Positions 1-10,823 of a DNA stretch of 64,000 nt are shown here, in pieces. Position 1 is the stretch's first letter, and each line of letters opens with the position of its first letter. The notes beneath the pieces are model-generated. The model saw only the letters and a list, made by a program, of their open reading frames with translations, had not been told where the DNA came from and ran no database searches. Source of the DNA: Notolepis coatsorum (taxonomy: Eukaryota > Chordata > Actinopteri > Aulopiformes > Paralepididae); NCBI GenBank assembly GCA_963971535.1, contig OZ020592.1:49650507-49714506 (forward strand), given 5' to 3'. Position numbers and translations under genes: made by a program.

Positions 1-701
1 AAGGGTTTTCTCCATTCTCACCTCGGTGAACAAAGTAATACCGAGTTGTTTCAAGAACTCATGTGTACAAAGCAAAAGGATAGTGAAACACCACAGCAGT
101 TTTTGTATAGAGTCATAGGACTCAAGCAGAAGATTTTACTAGCATCAAAATATGCTGCTACTGACGTTAAGTACAACGAACGAACCGTTCAGGATGTCTT
201 TCTCCACACTGTATATCAAGGTTTAGGACACAAACATGATGACATTCGTAGGGAACTTAAACCCTTACTTGAAGACAGAGTACCTGATGAGGCCATTCTC
301 AGACAGATGAAAAAGGTCATGAGCGATGAGAGTGAAAGACAGCGACGGTTAGGGCCTACCAATCGCAATAGACCCCCCCATGTACATAGTGCAGGTGCTG
401 AGGTGAAGGGAGCACAGTGTCCCCCCCCCCCACTAGGGAAGAAAATACAGGAAAGAAACTTAAACTAGACCCGATCCAGCAGTTAACAGAGAAAGTAGAG
501 AAACTTACCAATCTAGTGGATCTCCTGCAACAACAGCCCCAGGTCAGAACAGGGAGGATAAATAGGCAGAGGGACAGGCCATATGGCTGTAGCAAATGTG
601 TAGCACAGAATTGACCTAATTGCCCTCACTGTTTCCATTGTGGCGAAGAAGGCCATAGAGCGTTAGGCTGCCAAAAGAGACCACCACGTCAGGGAAACTG
701 A
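1..701 (+). pseudogene. Gag of Gypsy element 1, partial and frameshifted
   Basis: Gag packages element RNA into particles. The reading frame is open at the left edge, so the N-terminus is missing. It runs to 468, where a run of about eleven C residues near 420-431 shifts the frame. The continuation in the next frame (417-614) meets a TGA at 612-614. Reading on in that frame gives a CX2CX4HX4C zinc knuckle (C-F-H-C ... G-H ... G-C at about 630-672) and stops at 699-701. The knuckle identifies this as nucleocapsid. The homopolymer shift plus the stop make a functional product unlikely. Confidence 0.8.
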
Positions 702-731
702 GGCCGGTCACTGCAAGAGGACAACCATTGA

Positions 732-3700
732 CCGGTTCACCCTTTACTGTCCCAAACTGACAACCGTCGTACTAGTGAGCCTGAGAAGGAAAGAGTAAGA
801 GAGGAGAAGACTGCACTTAGAACAGGAACCAAGACGGTAAACCAGATACAGAAGCACACAGACCCCCCTAATTTACCAAACATTAAGAGTGAATGCCTCG
901 CCAAGCTCGTAGGGAGAAGAGCTCTCACCCATTGTAACCTAAACGGTTTAGCAGTCCAAGCCCTGCTTGATACAGGGGCCCAAGTAAGCATGATTGACAG
1001 AACTTGGAAGAATAGATACTTACCTGACATGCCAGTCAGACCCCTTAGCGAAATCATCGAAGAAGAAGAGGAGTTGAAAGTCTACGTGGTAAACGGCGAG
1101 GTCCTCCCATTTGATGGTTGGGTGGCCCTTACAGTGAACTTAAAGGGGAATGAAGATCCTAACCTGTCAATCACTGTGCCTTTCCTTGTAAGCAGCCTTG
1201 TCCTTGAGAGACCCCTACTGGGTTTTAATGTGCTGGAAGTGATGATACAGGAACAACCTGGAAGACTGATCCCAACTCTCACCAGCCTGCTCTGTAACGC
1301 CATGGTGATACCAGCCGAGAAGGCAGAACTCCTGGTGAGTTATATCCAGACTGACAGACCCCCTGTGCAGGTTGGTCGCCTACGAACAGGTAAACAAGCC
1401 ACTGTCATCCCCGCCGGTCAAGTGGCCTGGGTCAAGTGCCAAATCCCCCCCCGCGTGGACCTGTCTGACCCCACCTTCCTGTTCGAACCAGATGACAGCA
1501 GTTTAGCGCTGGCAGAACTGGATGTTGGAGAAGGCCTGCTGCAAGCGCAAAACCCCAGGAAGCCGTATGTCACCATGCCTGTGGGAAACAACACAAGGCA
1601 TACCGTCACTCTCTCCAGGAAGACAGCTCTGGGCAGCATCCATTGTGTTGGGAAAGTCATCACGACAGACTCCCCACGGCAAACCCCCATCCCAACCTAC
1701 TCACCTGAAATCTCCCAGCCCACGGTACCCCCCAACCGTGCTGCTACAACGTCAGCTGTGCCCAGCTCCATCCTGTTCAAACCCCCCGTCGATCTCAGTC
1801 ACCTCGACGACGAACAACAGACAATAGTCAACAGGATGCTTTGTGAAGAGGCTGGGTCCTTTGCACAAGACAGTGGTGAATTGGGTGCATCCCGAGCCTG
1901 CAGATGACAATCGCTCTCCATGATACTGTCCCGGTCCAGAAGACGTACTCATCAGTACCAAAGCCACTGTTTAAAGAAGTAAAAGAGTACATACAGGAAC
2001 TGTTAATGAAAGGTTGGATAGTCAAGTCAAAGTCTCCATATTCTGCCCCAGTAGTCTGCGTCAGAAAGAAGGACGGCAGCCTACGGCTATGCATCGACTA
2101 CCACCTCCTGAACAAAAAGACTGTGCCCGATTGTCATCCACTACCTAGAATACAAGACCTGACTGACATGCTTGGAGGCTATACCTGGTTTAGTATCCTA
2201 GACCAAGGGAAAGCCTACCACCAGGGCTTCGTCGCCGAGGGTTCACAACCCTTCACCGCCTTCATCACTCCATGGGGTCTTCACGAGTGGGTGCGCATCC
2301 CATTTGGACTCTCGAATGCCCCTGCAACGTTCCAACGGAGCATGGAGGAGATGCTAGGTCCCCTCAGGGACGAATGCTGTATCCCGTATCTTGACGACGT
2401 ACTCTGCTACGCAAAGACATTTGAAGAACATGTAGAGACCCTCCGCAAGGTTCTCCAAGCCCTTCAACGTCACGGAGTGAAATTGAGACCTGAGAAGTGT
2501 GACCTCTTCAAGCAAGAAGTCAGATACGTGGGTCGCCTTGTGTCAGCAGGCAGAAGGGGTCAAGATAGACCCACGAGACATTGAAGCCGTGAAAGCCCTG
2601 TCAAGTAAGACACCCAGAACTGTCGGCGAAGTGAGGAAAATAACAGGATTCCTGGGATATTTCCGTTCATACATTCAGGATTTTTCCCGAATTGCCAGAC
2701 CCATCTACGAGCTACTCCAAATCAAGCCAGGAAAGACCCCAGCCCCAGCGCGGAGTAAGAACATCAAACGCCCCCAGTTCCCCTCCAGAGAGCCCATAGA
2801 GTGGACCACGGAACAGCAGAGAGCACTTGAACAACTGATTGACCTTCTCACAAACCCCCCTGTCTTGGCATATCCTGATTTCAACCTACCCTTCAGGTTG
2901 CACACGGATGCCTCCGACCAAGGCCTGGGAGCTGTTCTGTATCAACATCAAGATGGAAAACTGAGAGTCATCGGGTACGGGTCAAGAACATTGTCACCAG
3001 CCGAACGAAATTACCATATGCACAGTGGGAAACTGGAGTTCCTTGCATTGAAATGGGCTGTGTGTGTGAAATTCCGTGACTACATGTATTATGCCCCACA
3101 CTTTACTATCTACACCGACAACAACCCGTTGACCTATGTAATGAGTACTGCCAAGCTCAATGCAGTCGGTCATCGGTGGGTTGGAGAACTGGCAGACTTC
3201 CGGTTTGACGTCAAATACAGACCCGGAAAGTCCAACATAGATGCAGACACTCTTTCCCGCCTTCCCCTGGATATGGAGAGATATGAAAGGACCTGCACAG
3301 AAGAGCTCTCTAATGAAGCAGTACGAGCAACGTGGGAAGGAAGCCAAGCAGCTGAAAGGAAAGACGTGGCATGGGTTGCGGCGCTCAACATCGCGTCCCC
3401 AGACTCAAACCAGCAGTCTCACCCACACCTACAAACTATCAGTCACGATGAACTGGTGAAGGCCCAAAAAGAGGACCAAGCCATCAACACGATCAGGGAG
3501 TTGAAAGAGTCGAACACGAAATTGTCAGACGACGTACGAAGAACCGTAAGCGCAGCAACCCGAAAGCTACTTCATGAATGGAGCAGATTACATATTGAAA
3601 ATGATCTCCTTTACAGAAAGACCAATCAATACCAACAGTTGGTCCTCCCTGTAAAGTATAGAACACTTGCCCTGAAACATCTACATAATGAGATGGGTCA

Positions 3701-4469
3701 TGTTGGAACGGAAAGAGTGATCCACCTCGCAAGAGAAAGATTCTACTGGCCTTTCATGTCCAGAGAGATTGAAGAATATGTGACCCGAAGATGTCCTTGT
3801 ATCAAGTCTAAGAAGCCGGTCACACATGTCCGAGCTCCCATGGGCAGCATTACCTCTAACTTCCCATTAGAACTTGTGTGTATCGACTGTCTACATCTGG
3901 AAACCAGTCGTGGAGGGTATGAATATATCCTAGTGGTGATCGACCATTTCACTAGGTTCACCCAGGCGTACCCCACCAAGAACAAGAGTGGGAAAACAGC
4001 TGCAGAGCGTATCTTTAATGACTTTATACCCAAATTCGGTTATCCCTCGAAATTACATCACGACCAGGGTAGAGAATTTGAGAATAAACTGTTCCAAGCA
4101 CTGCAACGGCTGTCTGGGGTCGGCCACTCTAGAACATCACCCTACCATCCACAGAGCAACCCAGCGGAGCGGCTCAATCGGACCATACTACAGATGTTGA
4201 GGACATTGACTGAAAATGAGAAATTGCGGTGGAAGGACCACCTCCCGCATGTGTTACACGCGTACAACTGTACCAAACATGAATCAACGGGTTACTCACC
4301 CTTTTTCCTCCTCTACGGTCGTCATCCACACCTCCCCGTTGACCTGTTGTTTGGGTTAACGAAGAAAGAGGAACCGTACTCACCCAGAGGATACGCGGAG
4401 CAATGGGCCGTCAATCCAGCCGTCACCCACGGTCCACCCATGGGGAGTTTGTTAGGGGTTCACGCCTGA
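732..4469 (+). pseudogene. Pol of Gypsy element 1 (protease-RT-RNase H-integrase), multiply frameshifted
   Basis: A retropepsin motif D-T-G-A lies at 969-980. The reading frame continues to 1907, then RT continues in another frame from about 1890 with the catalytic Y-L-D-D at 2387-2398. A second frameshift falls near 2535-2585. The third block (to 4469) carries RNase H (T-D-A-S and Y-T-D-N-N), an H2C2 integrase finger and an integrase core with the catalytic residues in I-D-C, H-D-Q-G and P-A-E-R. After the core the protein diverges within about 70 codons and stops, so the integrase C-terminal domain is lost or scrambled. At least two frameshifts make this a pseudogene. No sequence is reconstructed here. 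Confidence 0.88.
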
Positions 4470-4803
4470 GGGTGATATTGGATGGTTGTATTTAGTGATT
4501 TTCGGAAATGTCAGGAGCCATTTTTTTAAGGTCAGGGAGTGTGTGATGCCCACTAGAAGTGGTATCACGTTAATATCTTTAGATTATGTGTCAAAACAGT
4601 GTGAACATATTGGTACAGGATTACCTCCATCAGAAACAAGGTAGAACAGTCATTTATATGTAATGGGAGACATTAACATAATCTGGTCAATAGGTGGCAG
4701 TATAGTGGTGTTTAGTGGCTTGTTTAGTGTTTAGTGTTTAGTGGCTTCGCCTTCCAGGGAACCGTACTGTGTGCTTAGGGACGCACAAGGCGATCTCAGC
4801 CTC

Positions 4804-4885
4804 ACAACCGGGAGGACCCAGAGTCAGTAACATCGTGTCTGCACCTTCCTTTGTCAAATGATTAACTACAACCTGTTTCATAGGT
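4804..4885 (+). repeat. 82-bp direct repeat, copy 1 (copy 2 at 6131-6212)
   Basis: The segment from ACAACCGGGAGGACC to TTTCATAGGT recurs apparently without change 1,327 bases downstream. Copy 2 sits after the polyadenylation signals and looks like the U5 end of the LTR, so copy 1 may be a duplicated U5 or the end of an earlier LTR version. Confidence 0.85.
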
Positions 4886-5274
4886 GGGTAATATACTACA
4901 AAACACACATAAAGGTTAACAAGGATACATGCAATGTCGAGGGTTCAAATGAAGTAACTATTGTCGATGTTTGAGTCAAGTTTAAGAAGTTTAAGACGAC
5001 AAGTAACGTGGTTGAGAAGCAGACCGTCTATTGATGGCGCCACGTTTCGTTGGTACATTTAAATAGTGTTGGAACACAATTGTCCATTTAAGCACTAACG
5101 TGTCGAAGTTAAGTATCTCCAAGGGGATTATAAAGGTTTATGTTTTGAAATACATACTGTTTTGGGTTGAATTGCTGTGTAGTAAATGTGTATATTGTGT
5201 ACAAGACGGTTAGAGGGAAATTACTTTAGCTTACACTACCTGGGAGATGGCTAAACACCGGAGCGGTACCACAT

Positions 5275-5399
<125 letters not shown>

Positions 5400-6011
5400 T
5401 GCGCCCTCCGTTAAATGTAAATATAAATCTATTCCCTTGAGTTATACCATGGTCACGGTTTAGCAAATTCCTAGTAGGGTTGAGAACGGCCCGATACATA
5501 TATATATAAATGCACTTGCATTGCACATTTGAGTTTCAATAGAACTTGAGACCGGAACACAACTATGGGTAACACTGAGGTGTGGAGGTATTTCTGTATA
5601 CTAGAGAATAGTGGATATGACTGATGATAAATGACTGATGATAAAGGTAACACTTATTGGTGATTTAAGGAATTGTTTGACAGACAATGAGAATGACAGT
5701 GTTGGTTAAAAGACATACGATGGTCCCTTCCAACATGCCTAGACATGTCTAGACAGAGGTTAACAGGATAATGTTTCTCTTCTCACATGCTTATATTTAA
5801 GACGCCAAATATGTATAAAGACATAAGTAATCACAATGTCCAGTATATAATACTGGATAACTACATTTAAAAGGAAAATGCTATTGAAGTGAACCAGGGT
5901 ATCCTAAAAGGGTAGAATGTGTGTTGCAATGATGAATATGCTTTTGAATTAATAACAAGTATGGGATTATAATTGAATGTATTAAAGTAATGTGACTAAT
6001 TGAACTGAATG

Positions 6012-6092
6012 ATTATACAATGATGATACAATGATTATACAATGATGATACAATGATGATACAATGATGATACAATGATGATACAATGATTG
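6012..6092 (+). repeat. ACAATGATGAT-type short tandem array
   Basis: An 11-base unit (ACAATGATGAT, with ACAATGATTAT variants) is repeated about seven times just before the polyadenylation signals of the putative LTR. Confidence 0.9.
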
Positions 6093-6130
6093 ATTGATTA
6101 TTCTGTGGAATAAATAAACGTTGTTGAAAG

Positions 6131-6212
6131 ACAACCGGGAGGACCCAGAGTCAGTAACATCGTGTCTGCACCTTCCTTTGTCAAATGATTAACTACAACC
6201 TGTTTCATAGGT
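6131..6212 (+). repeat. 82-bp direct repeat, copy 2 (partner of 4804-4885)
   Basis: Same sequence as 4804-4885. It abuts the unit that precedes the LINE-A coding fragment, so it marks the junction between the Gypsy LTR and the LINE. Confidence 0.85.
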
Positions 6213-6727
6213 TAAACATATATCTGCTATCAGGTGCCATATCCTGGTACCTGTAACAAATGCACAGACTGGAGCGTGTTCCGTGATAACACAGATAACA
6301 TTAATGAATACACGGAGACAGTGCTGGACTTTGTTCGTACTTTGGTGGAAGAAACAACCCCCACTACCACAATTAGAGTTTACCCAAATCAAAAACCCTG
6401 GGTAGACAAATCCGTCGGTGAAGCTCTGAAAGCGCACACCACAGCATACAACGCCGGGTTCATGGCAGGCAACATGAATGACCACAAGGTGGCAAGATAC
6501 AACGTAAGGAGGACAGTAATAGAAGCAAAACGGCGCTACAGGAATGAAATTGAACTTCAGTTTGAACAGGCTGACTCCAGAGCTATGTGGCAGGGCCTCA
6601 AAACGATGACAGATTACAAAGGCACCTCCCTCAAACTGAACAGTGACATCTCCTTAGCAAATTATCTCAATACCTTCTATGCGAGGTTTGAGGCTGGGAA
6701 TAACAACACCAGCCTACAAGCCACGGA

Positions 6728-6751
6728 AATGGGGGGGGGGGGGGGGGGGGG
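6728..6751 (+). repeat. Poly-G run in LINE-A copy 1
   Basis: An unbroken G tract of more than 20 bases within the coding region. It disrupts the reading frame and is a plausible sequencing or assembly weak point. Confidence 0.9.
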
Positions 6752-7590
6752 GGTCTGCTGATGGAGACTCAGTGTTCAGGGTAACAGAGCATGAGGTGAG
6801 GTGGACCTTTAAAAAAGTGAATATCAGGAAGGCAGCAGGACCGGAAGGCATTCCCTGGCCGCGTCCTAAAAGTCTGTGCCGACCAACTGGCCCCGGTATT
6901 CACTGACATATTTAACCTGTCCTTAGAACAGGCTGTCATCCCCACCTGCCTGAAGAAGTCCACTATCATCCCCGTACCTAAAAAATCCAAGCCTGCTTGC
7001 CTCAACGACTACCGCCCTGTAGCTCTCACCTCCATAGCCATGAAGTGCTTTGAGAAGCTAGTAAAGGGCTACATCTGCTCCTCCCTCCCCATCAACCTGG
7101 ACCCCCTGCAATTTGCATACCGCCCCAACAGGTCCACGGAGGACGCCATAGCCCATGTGCTGCACACAGCACCATCACACCTGGACAAGAGGCAGGGGAA
7201 CTATGTGAGAATGCTATTCATCGACTACAGCTCAGCATTCAATACCATAGTCCCCTCCAAACTCATAGCCAAGCTCAGGCCTGGGCTTGAACTATGACCT
7301 CTGCCAGTGGGTCTTGGACTTCCTGACGGGCAGACCCCAGGTGGTGAGAGCAGGCAACTGCACCTCCTCATCCATCACCCTCAACATAGGGGCCCCCCAG
7401 GGCTGTGTTCTGAGTCCCCTCCTCTACTCCCTGTACACACATGACTGTGTGGCTCAGCGGAACAACAACACAATCATCAAATTTGCTGACGACACAGTAG
7501 TGGTGGGCCTGATCTCTGCAAACGACGAGAGGGCCTACCTGGAAGAGGTCAAGGTCCTGGCGGGATGGTGCCGGGGGTCAGGGACTACAG

Positions 7591-8971
7591 TAGGGATGCA
7601 CCGATATGAAAATTTGCCACCGATACCGATACCGATTGTTCAACTAACACAATCGGCCGATACCGATACCGATATTTGTGGCAAAATATATTTTTTAAAT
7701 ATTTTTTAAATATTAATTTCTTTTGTAATATTTTTGTTTTTGTAATTTTTTTTTTATGAAACTACTGTATATTTGTCTTACAAATTGTGCTCACCGATAT
7801 GAACATAGGCCTCTTTACTTACTTAAAAAAAGGAAACATCAAGAAATAGCACTATCTCTCTCCCAGTAAGTTCTGCAGGGCTGCAGCTAGATACTAGTTC
7901 TCCCAGCATGGTCTACCTGCTGGGCTGCAGCGAGATACTATTGTCTCAACCAATGACATTTTGATTGACAGTCGATTCTGCCAATTACGTCACACACCGC
8001 TTGCACCCGCCTCTGCTGTTACCACCAATCGGCAAGCGTGTTGCATTTTTTACTCCTGCTTTTGTCCGCCATTGATTTTGACGAGAGGTTTTCTAGAACA
8101 ACAACACGGCGTGGCCGACGTTTAGCTTTTAGCTCCGCAGGATGACTTAAATGAGGCATAATGATTTTACTGCAACTAATGTTATAATAAAACAAAGCCT
8201 TTCTATACATGTGTCTGATTGAAAACGTTATTAACAGATTGCAGAATGGGTAAAACGCAGGGCTCTGTGAGCAACGGAAGGAACTGAGCTAGTATGAACG
8301 CTTGCTACGTTCGGGTAAATAATATGCTGATGTTATGAACGTGTAACACTAACTATATAATGTTAATGCCACAAAACGAATGCCTTGTTAATCATAAGTA
8401 GTAACTTTGATGCAGTAGCTTGTGTGTGTGTGTGTGGGCCGGGGGCGGCGTTGTGCAGGTAGGTCGCGAGTGAACTTTTTTTTGTCTTGACGCTACACAA
8501 ATTGATGGATATTTATCGGCTACTGCCATGTTATAATAAAACAAAGCCTTTCTATACATGTGTCTGATTGAAAACGTTATTAACAGATTGCAGAATGGGT
8601 AAAACTCAGGGCTCTGTGAGCAACGGAAGGAACTGAGCTAGTATGAACGCTTGCTACGTTCGGGTAAATAATATGCTGATGTTATGAACGTGTAACACTA
8701 ACTATATAATGTTAATGCCACAAAACGAATGCCTTGTTAATCATAAGTAGTAACTTTGATGCAGTAGCTTGTGTGTGTGTGGGCCGGGGGCGGCGTTGTG
8801 CAGGTAGGTCGCGAGTGAACTTTTTTTTGTCTTGACGCTACACAAATTGATTGATATTTATCGGCTATTGCCATCGGCACATCCGAGCTTATCGGCCGAT
8901 AGGCCGATTGCAGTCAACAAGGCACTTATCGGCCGATACCGATACCCGACCGATACATCGGTGCACCCCTT
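7591..8971 (+). mobile_element. hAT-type nonautonomous transposon with 8-bp target duplication
   Basis: The ends are imperfect inverted repeats: TAGGGATGCACCGAT on the left, and the reverse complement of AAGGGGTGCACCGAT on the right. Both are followed inward by GATACCGATACC-like and CGGCCGATA-like subrepeats. GACTACAG flanks both sides (7583-7590 and 8972-8979) and occurs once in intact LINE-A copies, so it is an 8-bp target site duplication, the length typical of hAT. No transposase is visible in the 1,381 bp, so it would need a helper. The interior holds a 349-bp tandem duplication. Confidence 0.88.
8181..8874 (+). repeat. Tandem duplication inside the hAT element (two units, about 349 and 345 bp)
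   Basis: Unit 1 starts at 8181 and unit 2 at 8530, both with GTTATAATAAAACAAAGCC. They differ mainly by two GT dinucleotides in a short GT run and by a few substitutions, so the duplication is recent. Each unit includes GTTATTAACAGATTGCAGAA, which matches the 3' end of LINE-D. Confidence 0.92.
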
Positions 8972-9984
8972 GACTACAGCCCTCATAGCATCAACGGGGC
9001 ACCGGTTGAGAGAGTGAACAGTTTTAAGTCCCTCGGAGTCCACATATCCGAGGACTTGACATGGACCACACACATTGACAGTGTTGTGAAGAAGGCACGA
9101 CAACGCCTCTACTTCCTCAGGCGCCTAAGGAAGTTCCAAGTCAGTCAGAAGATCCTTAAGAACTTCTACTCATGTACAATAGAGAGAATCCTGACTGGCA
9201 ATATCACCTTCTGGTTTGGGAATAGCACCGCACAAGACCGTAGCAGACTACAGAGAGTGGCACGTTCAGCCGAACGCACAATTGGAGGGGGGCTTCCCAC
9301 TCTCCAGAACATTTACAACAAGCGGTGCAGGGGTAAGGCTAAGAGAATTATCAAGGACTCCAGCCACCCAAACAACTGCCTCTTTGAACTGCTGCGGTCA
9401 GGCAAGCGATACCGGAGTCTCATGGCAAGCACAGAAAGACTCAGAAGAAGCTTCTATCCCCAGGCTATCAGGTGGCTCAACAAACAATAACACTATGCAA
9501 CAACCATCAAATGCACTCACAACACACTCACACACTCACTTTAAACAAACAACACACTGCAGCACCCACTCTCCACACTTTAGAACACCTAAACACACTT
9601 TATATTTATTGGTAAAGGATTTGCACTACAACCCATAACTCAGTACACCTTACTGTAAATTGTACCTAAATTGTACCTCATCTCATTTCTGCTTTGCACT
9701 ATATAGTATTGTATATTAGTATATTGTATATTGTATGGTAACTCAGTTACTTCTATTCTGCATCGAACATTGTACATATGTATATACTGAACACTGTGTC
9801 TATGTACGTGACTTCTATTTTTACTTCTATTTTTACATGCTATACTATTTTATTTCATACTTATCTTTTGTCTAGCACAGTCTCTGCAGCGTAACAGAAA
9901 GAAGCATTTTGTATAAAAGTATTCTGTACTTCTGTATGACAACTATTAAAGAAACTTGAACTAAAGAAACTTGAAACATTTGAT

Positions 9985-10370
9985 GGGGAGAGGACTGTAC
10001 ATTAGGAGGGGGTGGGTGGGTGGGTGGGAGAGAAATATACATACGGTGGGGAGAGAATATATACATACGGTGGGGAGGAGACTGTACATTAGGAGGGGGT
10101 GGGTGGGTGGGAGAGAAATATACATACAGTGGGGAGAGAATATATACATACGGTGGGGAGGAGACTGTACATTAGGAGGGGGTGGGTGGGTGGGAGAGAA
10201 ATATACATACGGTGGGGAGAGAATATATACATACGGTGGGGAGGAGACTGTACATTAGGAGGGGGTGGGTGGGTGGGAGAGAAATATACATACGGTGGGG
10301 AGAGAATATATACATGCAGTGGGGAGGAGACTGTCTATTAGGAGGGGGTGGGGTGGGGTGGGGGGGTTTG
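9985..10370 (+). repeat. G-rich minisatellite, 83-87-bp unit, about 4.5 copies
   Basis: The unit contains ACTGTACATTAGGAGGGGG, then GGGTGGGTGGG, then two blocks of ATATACATACGGTGGGGAG. ACTGT(A/C) landmarks start at 9994, 10081, 10164, 10247 and 10330, giving periods of 87, 83, 83 and 83. A single-unit version exists at 52670-52790, so the array expanded at this locus. Confidence 0.95.
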
Positions 10371-10375
10371 GACAT

Positions 10376-10747
10376 TTACGATGATTTTCGAATTGCGGCC
10401 TCCCGTAGGTGCTCTTTAAGAGCGGTTTTGAATGTGGGTAGGGATTCACATTCCTTTACAGCTTTGGGTAGGGCATTCCACATTGATGTGGCATAATTGC
10501 GAAACGTGTTTAGTCCCTTGTTTGAGCCGAATCTGGGTTTAACATGATTTGTTGAGCTTCCTCTGGTGTTGTGGTCGTGGTATTCACTGACCTTTGGGAG
10601 GTATTTTGACATGTACATGGGTACCTTAGTCGTATAGTGTATCTTGTAGACCAGGCCCATTGCAAGTTGCTGTACTCTGTCGTCTACTCTAAGCCATCCT
10701 AGGTTGTCAAAGTGGGCAGGGGTGAGGTGGGTTCTAGGGGACAACAA
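10376..10747 (-). pseudogene. LINE-D ORF, C-terminal fragment
   Basis: This 123-codon open fragment is the end of a LINE polyprotein downstream of RT, a region with no known catalytic residue. It is bounded upstream by 5' truncation near 10755. The same protein is encoded with changes at 44004-44237 and across 52800-52954/60331-60692, which supports a real repeat family. Confidence 0.75.
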
Positions 10748-10823
10748 GGAGAATATCAGACTTCTACAGCATGCTCTCTTTCCTTTATATTCTCAATTCT
10801 ATATGATTCCTGGACTTTATGTT

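Larger units (their letters stand above)
1..4541 (+). mobile_element. Ty3/Gypsy LTR retrotransposon 1, internal region, 5' end outside window
   Basis: The window opens inside the gag of a Gypsy-type element and runs through protease, reverse transcriptase, RNase H and integrase in the Gypsy order, with integrase after RNase H. Several frameshifts, a nonsense codon and loss of the integrase C-terminus mark it as a dead copy. A purine-rich tract just before position 4542 (ending AGGGAGTG) fits a polypurine tract in front of the 3' LTR. The 5' LTR and primer site are not in the window. Superfamily assignment is firm; the family name is not attempted. Confidence 0.9.
6262..9490 (+). pseudogene. 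LINE-A copy 1 ORF2 (linker, RT, C-terminal domain), broken
   Basis: The linker (6262-6720) is followed by a run of more than 20 G that breaks the frame. RT fragments then follow: the [13 protein letters not shown] block, the [10 protein letters not shown] block at about 7217-7246, a two-base loss near 7280 compared with the other copies, [10 protein letters not shown], and the catalytic F-A-D-D at about 7481-7492. Before the hAT insertion about 66 bases present in sister copies are missing. The C-terminal part resumes after 8972 and runs in one frame to the stop at 9490. It cannot encode an active enzyme. Confidence 0.85.
6213..9975 (+). mobile_element. LINE-A copy 1 (CR1/L2-type), 5' truncated, interrupted by a hAT-type element
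   Basis: A non-LTR retrotransposon beginning in the linker between endonuclease and RT and ending at a 3' tail of repeated AAACTTGAA. The coding part is split by a transposon at 7591-8971. Related copies lie at 10824, 31911 and 61467, all sharing a 3' end (TTAATAGTTGTCATACAGAAG in opposite-strand copies) and an RT with F-A-D-D-T-V-V-V. Assignment to the CR1/L2 group rests on the RT type and the short-repeat tail; the exact clade is inferred. Confidence 0.85.
9977..10755 (-). mobile_element. LINE-D copy 1, 3' part with expanded minisatellite
   Basis: The minus strand of 10376-10747 encodes a LINE ORF C-terminus with the L-T-P-A-H-F and L-G-W-L-R-V-D-D-R-V-Q-Q-L motifs. Its 3' UTR (9977-10375) has been expanded into a minisatellite. 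Related copies lie at 35978, 43483 and 52387/60331. The LINE-A copies on either side point towards it. Confidence 0.8.

Noticed and set aside
9985..10370. Possible CRISPR-like array of 83-87-bp units
   Set aside because: Units are contiguous without variable spacers, the genome is eukaryotic, and the unit is a LINE 3' UTR segment.
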